Source: Ideonella oryzae
GTDB lineage: Bacteria; Pseudomonadota; Gammaproteobacteria; Burkholderiales; Burkholderiaceae_C
Length of the DNA stretch: 64,000 bases
Reading direction: 5' to 3'
Assembly: GCF_024055665.1 (NCBI RefSeq)
Contig: NZ_JAMXMC010000003.1
Location: 160,814 to 224,813, forward strand
A program made the translations under genes and the position numbers. A model generated the notes under the pieces. The model was not told the origin of the DNA, searched no databases, and saw nothing but the letters and a program-made list of their open reading frames with translations. Below, piece after piece: positions 34,734-43,981 of the stretch (its first letter is position 1; each line of letters starts with the position of its first letter).

Positions 34734-36830
34734 TCAGTAGTCGCGGCGCAGCGACACCTGCAGTTCCACCTCGCCCGCCAGCCGGGCCGCTTCAAAGTCG
34801 GCCTCCAGGGACTGCAACGCCAGGGGGTCGGTCACCGACACCGACTGGATCCCCACCGCGCGGTCGCGCCCCATGGACTTGGCCGTGTAGAGCGCCATGT
34901 CCACCAGGTTGACCGCACGCTCCCAGCCCAGCGCCACCTGGTGCACCGGCAAGGGGAAGGCGGCATAGCCCAGCGAGGCCGACACCGGCAGGAAACGACC
35001 GGCGTCCAGGGCGATGGACTCGTCCCCCAGCGCACGCAGCACCCGCAGCGCCAGCGCGTCCAGGGCCTCGCCCTGCAGGTCCGGGGCGAAGATCAGGAAC
35101 TCCTCCCCGCCCCAGCGGCAGACGATGTCTCCGGCACGCACCGATCCGTCCAGTCGGCGGGCCACCTCGATCAGCACGGCATCGCCCGCGGGGTGCCCGA
35201 ACTCGTCGTTGATGCGCTTGAAGTGGTCCACATCCACCAGCAGCAGCGCGCCGCGGAAGGCCGCACCGCCGCGGGTGGCCAGCACCTCGCGGAAATGCCG
35301 GCGGTTGGCCAGGCCGGTCAGGGGGTCCCGCTCGCTCTGCACCCTCAGCAGGGCCTCGCTGTGGCGCAGGCGGCGGGTGGCGTCGCGCGCGCGCAGCGCC
35401 AGCATGCCCACCACGCCGGCCGCCAGCCCCAGCAGCACGATGGCCGCCACCCAGATCCGCTCGATCAAGGTCTGCGTCTGCAGGTGGGACGAGCGCAGGG
35501 CGTTTTCCCGCTCCAGCAGGTCCAGCTCGCGGCGCTCGGCCTCGGTGCGGTAGGTGGCCCGCATCTGCGCCAGGATGGCCGCCTGGTTGTCGGCATTGAT
35601 CTCGGCGCGCAGGGCCTGTTCGCGGTGCAGCAGCTCCAGGGCGCCGCGCACGTCCCCTTGCGCGGCCAGTGCATCGGAGCCTTCCTGCAGGGCCACCCGC
35701 ATGGCGGCGCGGGCACCGGTGGCTTCCCACAGCTTCAGGGCGGCCTCCATGTCGGCACGCCCCTGGGCCACCTGGCCGAGCTGCATCTTCGCCAGGCCCC
35801 CGTTGTGCAGCAGGGTGGGCTGGCCGCGCAGTTCATGGTGCCGCCGCAACACCGGATAGGCACGCTCCACCGCCTGCAGGGCTTCGCGGGGCTGCCCTGC
35901 GCGCCGCAGCAGGTCGCTCAGGCTGGGCAGAATGCGCGCCTCCAGCCGGGGTGAATGCAAGGTCTCGGCCAGCCGCAGGCACTGCTGCATCAGCCGAAGC
36001 GCGGTGGTGGGATCCCCACCCTCCAGCGCCAGGCGGGCCTCGGCAAAACGCACCCAGATGAGCGAGCGGGTGTCCCCATGACGCCGGGCCACCCGGTCGG
36101 CCAGGGCGATCAGCGCACGGGCCTGGTCCACATGGCTGAGCGCCTGCTGGAAGACCGCCTGCATCGCCAGGCTCCAGGCTTCCAGCCCCGGATCGCCCCC
36201 GCGCTCGGCCACGGCGTGGGCCCGTTCTGCCAGGTTCAGTGCGTCCACCAGATCGCCACGGACCTCGGCACGCTGGGCCTGCAGGTGCAGCGTGCGCCAC
36301 CAGGCCCGGTAGTCGCAATCGGTCGCTGGTTGACGTGAGCCACAGGCCTGGTCGTAGGACTGGTCGCCCAGCCGGCCCTGGCGGGTGGCCTCGCCCGGAT
36401 GGCCGAGCAGGTCCTGCAGCACGGCCTGGATCAGGGCCTGGTCCCCGCGCAGCTCCGCCCGAAAACGGGCATCGGCCAAGCCGTCGGCCGCCAGGGACTC
36501 GAGCGTGTCGAGGGCGCGACGCACGTCGTCCTCCATGCCCGACCGTGCGGCCACCAGACCACGGGTGCGGGCCCGCATCCGCTGCCATTCGATCACGGAC
36601 ACGCCGCCAGCGGGGGGTGGCGCCTGCTCCAGCTCGGCCAGCACCGCCTCGGGCTGGTCTTCGCCGCGGTTGAGCCACTCGTCCGAGACATCGCTCAGGG
36701 CGCGGCCCAGTCCGCCTTCCCCGAGCTGGAACACCGGCACCGCCCCTGCGGCGCTAACGCCCACCAGCCACAGGACCGCCTGCAGAAGCAGCCGCCCACC
36801 CAGCCGTCGGTGGAAAGCCAGGCCACTCAT
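34734..36830 (-). CDS. TPR-containing diguanylate cyclase
   Basis: 698-residue inner-membrane protein predicted to make cyclic di-GMP. It has an N-terminal signal/TM segment (residues 10-32), a TPR-rich periplasmic region (about 40-440), a TM helix near residue 480, and a GGDEF domain with DPLTGLANRRHF, DHFKRINDEFGH and RWGGEEFLIF. The RxxD inhibitory site (RAGD) sits five residues before GGEEF, so product inhibition is expected. The start overlaps the stop of the preceding, similar gene (ATGA). The two look like an old tandem duplication. Confidence 0.92.
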   Translation of the reverse strand: MSGLAFHRRLGGRLLLQAVLWLVGVSAAGAVPVFQLGEGGLGRALSDVSDEWLNRGEDQPEAVLAELEQAPPPAGGVSVIEWQRMRARTRGLVAARSGMEDDVRRALDTLESLAADGLADARFRAELRGDQALIQAVLQDLLGHPGEATRQGRLGDQSYDQACGSRQPATDCDYRAWWRTLHLQAQRAEVRGDLVDALNLAERAHAVAERGGDPGLEAWSLAMQAVFQQALSHVDQARALIALADRVARRHGDTRSLIWVRFAEARLALEGGDPTTALRLMQQCLRLAETLHSPRLEARILPSLSDLLRRAGQPREALQAVERAYPVLRRHHELRGQPTLLHNGGLAKMQLGQVAQGRADMEAALKLWEATGARAAMRVALQEGSDALAAQGDVRGALELLHREQALRAEINADNQAAILAQMRATYRTEAERRELDLLERENALRSSHLQTQTLIERIWVAAIVLLGLAAGVVGMLALRARDATRRLRHSEALLRVQSERDPLTGLANRRHFREVLATRGGAAFRGALLLVDVDHFKRINDEFGHPAGDAVLIEVARRLDGSVRAGDIVCRWGGEEFLIFAPDLQGEALDALALRVLRALGDESIALDAGRFLPVSASLGYAAFPLPVHQVALGWERAVNLVDMALYTAKSMGRDRAVGIQSVSVTDPLALQSLEADFEAARLAGEVELQVSLRRDY

Positions 36831-38872
36831 TCGGTCTGCCCCACCACATCCGGCCCGTGGATCTCGACCAGCTGCGCCTCGTCCCGGCGCCACACGGCCT
36901 CCAGGTCCTGCATCTGGCGGGCCACCATGTCCAGATCGCAGGCGGTCATCCGCCGGATGCCCACCGCGCGGTTGCGGCCCTGGGTCTTGGCGATGTACAT
37001 GGCCGCGTCCACCAGATCGATGGCCATGGACCAGGGCACGTCCAACTGCTGGGGTTGCAACGGGAAGCTGCCAAAGCCGATCGAGGCCGTGACCGCCACG
37101 CGGTCCGGGCCGACCACCACCGGCAAGGACGCCAGTGCGGTCAGCAGGCGCTGGGCCAGCAACTCCGCCGGCTCCCCCCCCTCGCCGGGCACCAGGATCA
37201 TGAACTCCTCGCCCCCCCAGCGGACGACGACATCTTCCTCGCGCAGCACCGCCTGCAGGCGGCGCGCAACCTCGATCAGCACGGCATCTCCGCCGGCATG
37301 GCCGAAGTTGTCGTTGATGCGCTTGAAGTGGTCCAGGTCGAGCAGGTAGAGCGTGCCACCGGCGTCCTCACCCTGGGCCATCAGGCGCTGGAAATGCCGG
37401 CGGTTGGCCAGACCGGTCAGCGGGTCCTGCTCGCTCTGCACCTTCAGGCGCTCGTTGACGCTGTGCAGCGCCTTTTGCGCGGCCTTCATCCGGCGGTGCA
37501 GCAGGGCCAGCAGCAGCACCGCCATGCCCACCCCCGCCATCACCAGGGCCCAGAGCTTGAAACGCAGCTCGGTCTGGCGCAGGGCCTCTTCCTTGAGCTG
37601 GTTGTCGTCGGTCAGCAGGCTGCGCTCGTGCTTGCGACGCTCGGCGTCGAAGCTCTCCTGCAGCTCCACCAGCGCCTTCTGCTGGCTGCGCTGGAAGGCC
37701 TGCTCCGACATGGCACGGTGCTCGCGGTAGACCTGCAGGGCTTCGGAGAGATAGCCTGCCTTCTCCAGGTAGTGCGCCAGGTCGGCCAGGGCCTCGGCCT
37801 GCGGCACCACCTCGTCGGCACGCCGCTGTTGGTCCAAGACCTCACGCACCAGCGGCAGGCCCTCGTCCTTGCGGCGCATGGCGATCAGCGCCAGCCCGGT
37901 GTTGAAGTCGGCCAGCTGCTCGACCTCGCTGGATCGCAACTGCCGGGCCAGGGGCAGCGCCTGCTGGGCCTGGGCGTAGGCCTGCCGGTAGTCGCCCTGG
38001 CGCAGGTAGTGGTCGCTCAGGTTGGCCAGGCCCATCGCCACGCTCAACTGATCCCCGGCCTGCCGCGCGTACTGGATCGACTGGCTCAGCGACTGCAGGG
38101 CCTGCATCTCCTTGCCCTCGTCGGTCAGCAGGATGGACTCCACCGTCGTGGCCTCCGACAGCGAGACCCAGTCCTCGTTCGCCTGCGCCAGCACCTTGGC
38201 CTCGTCGTTCAGGTGGCGGGCCCGCTCGCGCTGTCCGGCCCGCAGGTAGATGTAAGCCAGGCCGCTGAGCAGTTCGCTGCGGCGCCAGGGTTGCCCCCGG
38301 TCCACCAGACGCAGGGCCTGTTGGGTCAGACGCGCGGCCTCGTCGAAGTGGCCCAGGTTCTCCTCCACCGAGGAGTGGATCACCAGGCAGGACATGTGGA
38401 TGGGCACTGCCGTGCCAGCGTCCAGCAGACGCATGGCTTCTTCCAGCGGCTCATCGGCCCGGGTCAGTGAGCCCTGCAGGCGCGCCAGGTCACCCTGCAG
38501 ACAGCTGCTGGCCACTTCGGCATCGCGCCGCAGGGCCACCGGCCCCTGGCGGGCGAGCTCACGCACCTGTTGCAGCAGAGACTCCGCCGCCTCGGGCTGC
38601 GCCAGCGAGATGCGCAGGCCGGTCATCAGCCGCAGGATCTCCAACCGCCGGGGCGAGTGCGCCGCCTCCTGGCTCAGCAGCGCTTCGAGTTTGCGAACAG
38701 CATCGGCCGGATGGGCCCGCGCCTCGTACTCCAGCAGGGCCAGGTCGTCGCCCGGGCGCACCACCGGTTCAACCGCCCAGGCCGCAGCCCCTCCGCCCAG
38801 CATGAGACACAGCAGGCTCAGGAATCGGACCAGGGGCGCGCGGGACGCGCGCGAAAAGGCGGCGGGGCTCAC
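36827..38872 (-). CDS. TPR-containing diguanylate cyclase
   Basis: 681-residue homologue of the next gene with the same plan. An N-terminal signal segment (FLSLLCLMLGGGAAAWA) is followed by periplasmic TPR repeats and a coiled coil around QQKALVELQESFDAER. One TM helix and a GGDEF domain complete it (DPLTGLANRRHF, DHFKRINDNFGH, RWGGEEFMIL), with an RxxD site (REED). The GTG at 38872 is chosen because it lies just after the uvrD stop; an upstream ATG at 38944 would overlap uvrD by 53 bp. The sensed signal is unknown. Confidence 0.88.
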   Translation of the reverse strand: MSPAAFSRASRAPLVRFLSLLCLMLGGGAAAWAVEPVVRPGDDLALLEYEARAHPADAVRKLEALLSQEAAHSPRRLEILRLMTGLRISLAQPEAAESLLQQVRELARQGPVALRRDAEVASSCLQGDLARLQGSLTRADEPLEEAMRLLDAGTAVPIHMSCLVIHSSVEENLGHFDEAARLTQQALRLVDRGQPWRRSELLSGLAYIYLRAGQRERARHLNDEAKVLAQANEDWVSLSEATTVESILLTDEGKEMQALQSLSQSIQYARQAGDQLSVAMGLANLSDHYLRQGDYRQAYAQAQQALPLARQLRSSEVEQLADFNTGLALIAMRRKDEGLPLVREVLDQQRRADEVVPQAEALADLAHYLEKAGYLSEALQVYREHRAMSEQAFQRSQQKALVELQESFDAERRKHERSLLTDDNQLKEEALRQTELRFKLWALVMAGVGMAVLLLALLHRRMKAAQKALHSVNERLKVQSEQDPLTGLANRRHFQRLMAQGEDAGGTLYLLDLDHFKRINDNFGHAGGDAVLIEVARRLQAVLREEDVVVRWGGEEFMILVPGEGGEPAELLAQRLLTALASLPVVVGPDRVAVTASIGFGSFPLQPQQLDVPWSMAIDLVDAAMYIAKTQGRNRAVGIRRMTACDLDMVARQMQDLEAVWRRDEAQLVEIHGPDVVGQTE

Positions 38873-38891
38873 GGCGGTGGCGAACGGACCT

Positions 38892-41306
38892 TCAGTCGAT
38901 GGGCGTGAGCTTGGCGATCGACAGTGCCAGCCATTTGGCGCCATGCCGTCCGAAGTTCACCTGGGCCCGCGCATCGGGGCCTGATCCTTCCAAGGTCACC
39001 ACCACTCCTTCGCCAAATTTCGCGTGGAACACCGACCGCCCCACCTTGAGCCCATGCCCGGCGGCCTCGGCGGCCGCCGCCTTCATGGTGGCGGGCACCG
39101 GCGGCTCGGCCGCAGGCTGCCAGCCGGCGTTGCGCCGCCCGGCCCCCACCATGGAGCCCAGCCCGCTGCCGCGCTGCCAGGCCGCCTGATAGTCCCTTGC
39201 AAAACCCGAGCCAAAGCCCTGGGTGCGGGGCGTGAGCCATTTCAGGGCGCTCTCGGGCAGTTCGTCCAGGAAGCGGCTCTTGACGTTGTAGCGGGTCTGA
39301 CCGTGCAGCATCCGCGTCTGGCTGAAGCTCAGGTACAGGCGCTGGCGGGCCCGGGTGATGGCCACGTACATCAGCCGCCGCTCCTCCTCCAGCCCATCGC
39401 CGTCGGACAGTGCGTTCTCGTGCGGGAACAGCCCTTCCTCCAGCCCGGTGATGAACACCGCGTCAAATTCCAGCCCCTTGGCCGAGTGAACGGTCATCAG
39501 CTGGATGGCGTCCTGGCCGGCCTGTGCCTGGTTATCACCGGCCTCCAGGGCCGCATGGGTCAGAAAGGCCGCCAGCGGGCTCATGATCTCGCCAGTCTCG
39601 GCGTCAGGCGTCAGATCCACCGGCGCGGGCGCCTCGGGCACGTCGGGCGAGCGCGGTGCGGCGATGCTGCCCGGGCCGAGTTCGTCCACCGGCAGCGCCA
39701 CGGCGTCCTTGCCGAAGCCCTCCTGGGTGACAAAGGCCTCGGCCGCAGTGACCAGTTCTTCCAGGTTCTCAATGCGGTCGGCGCCTTCCTTCTCGGTGCG
39801 GTAAAAGTCCACCAACCCGGAGCGGTGCAGCATGTGCTCGATGATCTCGCGCAGCGTCAGGCCCAGGGTCTCGTTGCGCATGCCGTCGATCAGCGCGTTG
39901 AAGCCCGCCAGGTTGGCGCCCCCCTTGCCACCCACCGCGCCCACGCTCTGCCACAGGCTGCGGCCGCTCTGCCGGGCGGCGTCTTGCAGCTGTTCCAGCG
40001 TGCGGGCGCCGATGCCGCGGGTCGGGAAATTGACCACCCGCAGGTAGCTGGTGTCGTCGTGGCAGTTCTCGATCAGGCGCAGGTAGGCCAGCGCATGCTT
40101 GACTTCGGCCCGCTCGAAGAAGCGCATGCCGCCGTAGACGCGGTAGGGAATGCCGGCGTTGAACAGCGCCGATTCGATCACCCGCGACTGGGCGTTGCTG
40201 CGGTAGAGGATGGCGATCTCGTGGCGCGCCATGCCGCCGCGGTGCAACTGCTGGGCTTCTTCCAGCACCCACTGGGCCTCGTTGAAGTCGCTGGCGTTTT
40301 CCTGCACCCGCACGGGCTCGCCGGGCCCCGCTTCGGTGCGCAGGTTCTTGCCCAGGCGCCGGCTGTTGTGGGCGATCAACGCGTTGGCCGCGTCCAGGAT
40401 GTTGCCGTAACTGCGGTAGTTGCGCTCGAGCTTGATGACCTTCTTGACGCGGAACTCGCGCTCGAAGTCGCTCATGTTGCCGACCTGGGCGCCGCGGAAG
40501 GCGTAGATGCTCTGGTCGTCGTCGCCCACCGCCAGCACCGCGGTGTGCGGGCCGGCGAACATCTTCAGCCACAGGTACTGCAGGCGGTTGGTGTCCTGGA
40601 ACTCGTCGACCAGGATGTGGCGGAAACGGCGCTGGTAATGCTCACGCAGATGCGCGTCGTCGCGCATCAGCTCGTAGGTGCGCAGCAGCAGCTCGGCGAA
40701 GTCGACCACGCCCTCGCGCTCGCACTGGTCCTGGTAGGCCTGGTAGATCTCGGCCATTTTCTGGGTCTGGCCATCGTGCACCGGCACGTCGCCGGGGCGC
40801 AGGCCATCTTCCTTGGAAGCGGCGATGAACCAGGCCACCTGCTTGGGCACGAAGCGCTCCTCGTCCAGGTTCATGGCCTTGATGACGCGCTTGACGGCCG
40901 ACAGGCTGTCGCCGCTGTCCAGGATCTGGAAGGTTTGCGACAAGCCCGCCTGCTTCCAGTGCGCCCGCAGGAAGCGGTTGCACAGGCCGTGGAAGGTGCC
41001 AATCCACATGCCGCGCACATGGACCGGCAGCATCGCCCCCAGGCGGGTCATCATCTCCTTGGCCGCCTTGTTGGTGAAGGTCACGGCCATGACGCCACCG
41101 GGCGAGATCTGCCCGGTCTGCAGCAGCCAGGCGATGCGGGTGGTCAGCACGCGGGTCTTGCCCGAGCCGGCCCCGGCCAGGATCAGGGCAGGTTCGGCTG
41201 GCAGGGTCACCGCCGCCAGCTGTTCGGGGTTGAGGCCACGCAGCAGCGCACCCGTGTCCACCAGGGACGGGGCGCGCTCGGCCTCCGGATCATCCGGGAA
41301 TTGCAT
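38892..41306 (-). CDS. uvrD: DNA helicase II
   Basis: 804-residue SF1A 3'-5' helicase for nucleotide-excision and mismatch repair. Motif I is GAGSGKT (45-51), Ia VTFTNKAAKEM, II VDEFQDTN, III VGDDDQSIYAFRGA, IV ERNYRS, V TVHSAKGLEFD and VI VAITRARQRLYL. The C-terminal 60 residues (KVGRSVFHAKFGEGVVVTLEG) form the UvrD/PcrA Tudor-like domain. The ATG at 41306 starts the conserved region; the frame is open a further 15 codons. It sits 19 bp upstream of the diguanylate cyclase pair on the same strand. Confidence 0.95.
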   Translation of the reverse strand: MQFPDDPEAERAPSLVDTGALLRGLNPEQLAAVTLPAEPALILAGAGSGKTRVLTTRIAWLLQTGQISPGGVMAVTFTNKAAKEMMTRLGAMLPVHVRGMWIGTFHGLCNRFLRAHWKQAGLSQTFQILDSGDSLSAVKRVIKAMNLDEERFVPKQVAWFIAASKEDGLRPGDVPVHDGQTQKMAEIYQAYQDQCEREGVVDFAELLLRTYELMRDDAHLREHYQRRFRHILVDEFQDTNRLQYLWLKMFAGPHTAVLAVGDDDQSIYAFRGAQVGNMSDFEREFRVKKVIKLERNYRSYGNILDAANALIAHNSRRLGKNLRTEAGPGEPVRVQENASDFNEAQWVLEEAQQLHRGGMARHEIAILYRSNAQSRVIESALFNAGIPYRVYGGMRFFERAEVKHALAYLRLIENCHDDTSYLRVVNFPTRGIGARTLEQLQDAARQSGRSLWQSVGAVGGKGGANLAGFNALIDGMRNETLGLTLREIIEHMLHRSGLVDFYRTEKEGADRIENLEELVTAAEAFVTQEGFGKDAVALPVDELGPGSIAAPRSPDVPEAPAPVDLTPDAETGEIMSPLAAFLTHAALEAGDNQAQAGQDAIQLMTVHSAKGLEFDAVFITGLEEGLFPHENALSDGDGLEEERRLMYVAITRARQRLYLSFSQTRMLHGQTRYNVKSRFLDELPESALKWLTPRTQGFGSGFARDYQAAWQRGSGLGSMVGAGRRNAGWQPAAEPPVPATMKAAAAEAAGHGLKVGRSVFHAKFGEGVVVTLEGSGPDARAQVNFGRHGAKWLALSIAKLTPID

Positions 41307-41565
41307 CGCGGCATTGTAGGGATCGCCCTCCCCGGCCGGATGGCCCCCCACCCGTTCAAAGCGACAGGCTTTTTCAGGATCGTGCGCGTCACCGCCTTGA
41401 CGTAGAATCGGTCACCGGGCCCAAACTCTGGCGTCCGGTTTCTTGTGTCCGCACCGTTCCCCGCTGAACGGCCCTCGCGGCACCACCGGGGTTCCAGGTC
41501 AAGCGCTCGCAGCCCATGCCAGCGCACTGCGTTCAACGCGCTGGCCATCAACCTGGAGCTTCGAG
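41307..41565. other. divergent region between uvrD and the GMP reductase gene
   Basis: About 260 bp holding the promoters of both genes. TAGAAT at 41403-41408 is a plausible plus-strand -10 without a good -35. I see no purine riboswitch fold or clear operator. Confidence 0.35.
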
Positions 41566-42543
41566 ATGGACATCTTCGACTACGACAACGTGCTGCTGTT
41601 GCCACGCAAGTGCCGCGTGGAAAGCCGTGCAGAGTGCGACACCAGTGTGGAGTTCGGCGGCCGCCGCTTCAAGCTGCCCGCCGTGCCGGCCAACATGAAG
41701 ACGGTGCTCGACGAGCGCATTGCCGCCTGGCTGGCCGCCAACGGCTACTTCTACGTGATGCACCGCTTCGACCTGGACAACGTGGCCTTCGCCCGCCAGA
41801 TGCGCGAGGCCGGCCACTACGTGTCGATCAGCTCGGGCGTGAAGCCGGCCGACCGGGCCATCATCGACCGCCTGGCGGCCGACGGCGTCGGCGCCGACTA
41901 CATCACCATCGACATCGCCCACGGCCATGCCGAAAGCGTGCGGCAGATGATCGAGTACATCAAGGGCAAGCTGCCGCAGGCCTTCGTGATCGCCGGCAAT
42001 GTGGGCACGCCCGAGGCGGTGATCGATCTGGAGAACTGGGGCGCCGACGCCACCAAGGTGGGCATCGGCCCGGGCAAGGTCTGCATCACCCGGCTGAAGA
42101 CCGGCTTCGGCACCGGCGGCTGGCAGCTCTCCGCGCTGAAGTGGTGCGCCCGCGTGGCCACCAAGCCCATCATCGCCGACGGGGGCATCCGCCACCATGG
42201 CGACATCGCCAAGAGCGTGCGTTTCGGCGCGGCAATGGTGATGGTGGGCTCGCTGTTCGCCGGCCATGAAGAGTCGCCCGGCCAGACGGTGGAAGTCGAC
42301 GGCAAGCTGTACAAGGAGTACTACGGCTCGGCCTCGGACTTCAACAAGGGTGAGTACAAGCACGTCGAAGGCAAGCGCATCCTGGAGCCGGTCAAGGGCA
42401 GGCTGGCCGACACGCTGCGCGAGATGCAGGAGGACCTGCAAAGCTCGATCAGCTATGCCGGCGGCAAGCAACTGGCCGATCTGCGCCGGGTCAACTACGT
42501 GATTCTGGGCGGCGAGAACGCGGGCGAGCACCTGCTGATGTGA
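41566..42543 (+). CDS. guaC: GMP reductase
   Basis: Deaminates GMP to IMP with NADPH in purine salvage. It has 325 residues with an IMPDH/GMPR barrel and no CBS insert, which separates it from IMP dehydrogenase. The catalytic cysteine is in [12 protein letters not shown] (Cys173). [11 protein letters not shown] and [16 protein letters not shown] match the short GuaC2-type reductases. The ATG at 41566 starts [11 protein letters not shown] and has GGAG upstream; the frame is open further up but is non-conserved. A hairpin follows the stop. Confidence 0.93.
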   Translation: MDIFDYDNVLLLPRKCRVESRAECDTSVEFGGRRFKLPAVPANMKTVLDERIAAWLAANGYFYVMHRFDLDNVAFARQMREAGHYVSISSGVKPADRAIIDRLAADGVGADYITIDIAHGHAESVRQMIEYIKGKLPQAFVIAGNVGTPEAVIDLENWGADATKVGIGPGKVCITRLKTGFGTGGWQLSALKWCARVATKPIIADGGIRHHGDIAKSVRFGAAMVMVGSLFAGHEESPGQTVEVDGKLYKEYYGSASDFNKGEYKHVEGKRILEPVKGRLADTLREMQEDLQSSISYAGGKQLADLRRVNYVILGGENAGEHLLM

Positions 42544-42566
42544 GGCCACGACCGGCACCCTAGGGG

Positions 42567-42591
42567 GGACCGGGGCCTTGTGTTCCGGTCC
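42567..42591 (+). terminator. possible terminator after guaC
   Basis: Perfect inverted repeat GGACCGG / CCGGTCC with an 11-nt loop, 24 bp after the guaC stop. It lacks a T run, so the call is tentative. Confidence 0.45.
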
Positions 42592-42642
42592 ATCCCCAAT
42601 CGGAAGTGGTGGCCACATGTATCTGCAGGCAACATTGATCGG

Positions 42643-43941
42643 ATGAAGTACGCCATCCCCCTCCTCAGCGCGGCCGTCCTCGCCGTCGGTCTCGCCTTCC
42701 CGGCCCACGCGGCGGTCGAAGAGCAGTCCACCAGCCTGGTCAGCAGTACGCCCTACCTGTTCTCCTACCGCCACCAGCGGCACATGGTGGTCACGGCCGA
42801 CGGCCGCTACCACCTGCTGGCCAATCTGGGCACCCAGGGCGGCGCGCAGGCCAGCCTGTATCTCCTGTCCTCCCATGACGGGGTGAACTGGGTTCAACAG
42901 CGCCACCTGGGTTACACCGGCTATGACGCCGTGTCTGACAGCGGCCTGATCGGCAACACCCTGACCACCGCCTTCCAGGACAACCAGGGCTTCATCCGCT
43001 ACGCGACCGCCACCTATGACCCGGACACCCAGAGCTGGACTTCATTCACGGTCAGCAAGCTGCCCCGGGCCAGCGCCGACATCCGTGCGGTGAACCCCAG
43101 CTTCACGGTCGATGCCAACGGCAACACCTGGGTCGCCTACGTGGAAGAGGACACCCGCGTCGGCGTCGAGACGGCCCGCATCGTGGTGTACCGCCGCGCG
43201 GCCGGCAAGACGAACTGGGTGGCCGCGGGCTATCTGCAACCCTTCAGTGATGTCGGCCCCTACGAGACGATCTACCGAGCCAAGCGAAGCGCCCGACTGG
43301 TGAGCATTCCTGGGGGCATCGGCATGGTGTACACCGTGGGCAAGGACATCTTCTGGGCCGAGCGTCAGCTCAAGGGCGGGGCCACCATGGGCTGGAACTC
43401 GTCGACGATGTTCCTGAGCGGAACCGAAGACAACGACCCCATGTCCAGCCACTTCAGCGCGGTCACCGATGCAACGGGCAACGTCTTCGTCACCTTCACC
43501 GATGCCGGCAACCTGTACTTCACCCGCCGGGATGCCGCAACCCGCCAGTGGCCCAGCAAACCCCGGATGCTGATCTCGGCAGACCAGTACCCCGGCATCC
43601 AGCCCACCTACTCCCAGATTTCCTGGTTGGGCGGTGATCAACTGCTGCTGGCGAGCAACTTCCAGGACAACATCCGTGTCTGGAAGGGCTCGACCGGTGC
43701 GACGCCGGGCTTCACCTGCCTGCTGCAGGCCACGCACACCGTCCGCGATGCCAGCGCCTACTACCGCGATGCGCGACTGGAAATGCCCGCGCTGCCGGCT
43801 CCCAACGCGGCTGTTCCGCTGCTGCAGCAATGGCAGGAGTTCAATCCCGACCTGCCGCCCCCCGAGAAGGCCGGTACCAAGCCGCTGCAGTACGCCAACG
43901 GGCTGACCTTCTCACCGAGCTCAGCGCCCAACTGCGATTGA
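42643..43941 (+). CDS. secreted propeller-like protein of unknown function
   Basis: 432-residue protein with a clear Sec signal (cut after FPAHA, about residue 24). The mature part has repeating beta-strand blocks with Asp-rich turns, for example SSHDGVNW, VDANGNTWVAYVEED, TDATGNVFVTFTDAGNLYF and GGDQLLLASNFQDNIRVW. This resembles sialidase/BNR-type six-bladed propellers, but the canonical Asp-box SxDxGxxW is only approximate. Catalytic residues cannot be named. The ATG at 42643 is chosen because it begins the signal peptide. The neighbours (guaC, valS) give no functional hint. Confidence 0.75.
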   Translation: MKYAIPLLSAAVLAVGLAFPAHAAVEEQSTSLVSSTPYLFSYRHQRHMVVTADGRYHLLANLGTQGGAQASLYLLSSHDGVNWVQQRHLGYTGYDAVSDSGLIGNTLTTAFQDNQGFIRYATATYDPDTQSWTSFTVSKLPRASADIRAVNPSFTVDANGNTWVAYVEEDTRVGVETARIVVYRRAAGKTNWVAAGYLQPFSDVGPYETIYRAKRSARLVSIPGGIGMVYTVGKDIFWAERQLKGGATMGWNSSTMFLSGTEDNDPMSSHFSAVTDATGNVFVTFTDAGNLYFTRRDAATRQWPSKPRMLISADQYPGIQPTYSQISWLGGDQLLLASNFQDNIRVWKGSTGATPGFTCLLQATHTVRDASAYYRDARLEMPALPAPNAAVPLLQQWQEFNPDLPPPEKAGTKPLQYANGLTFSPSSAPNCD

Positions 43942-43981
43942 GCCGACGCTCCCCCGGGACCCTGCGGGATAATCGGTCATC

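Noticed and set aside
41380-41408. A sigma70 promoter for guaC built on TAGAAT
   Set aside because: The -10 is good but no hexamer at 16-18 bp matches a -35; noted only as a weak possibility.
41409-41565. A purine riboswitch before the GMP reductase gene
   Set aside because: No three-helix junction or conserved purine-aptamer core can be drawn from the sequence.
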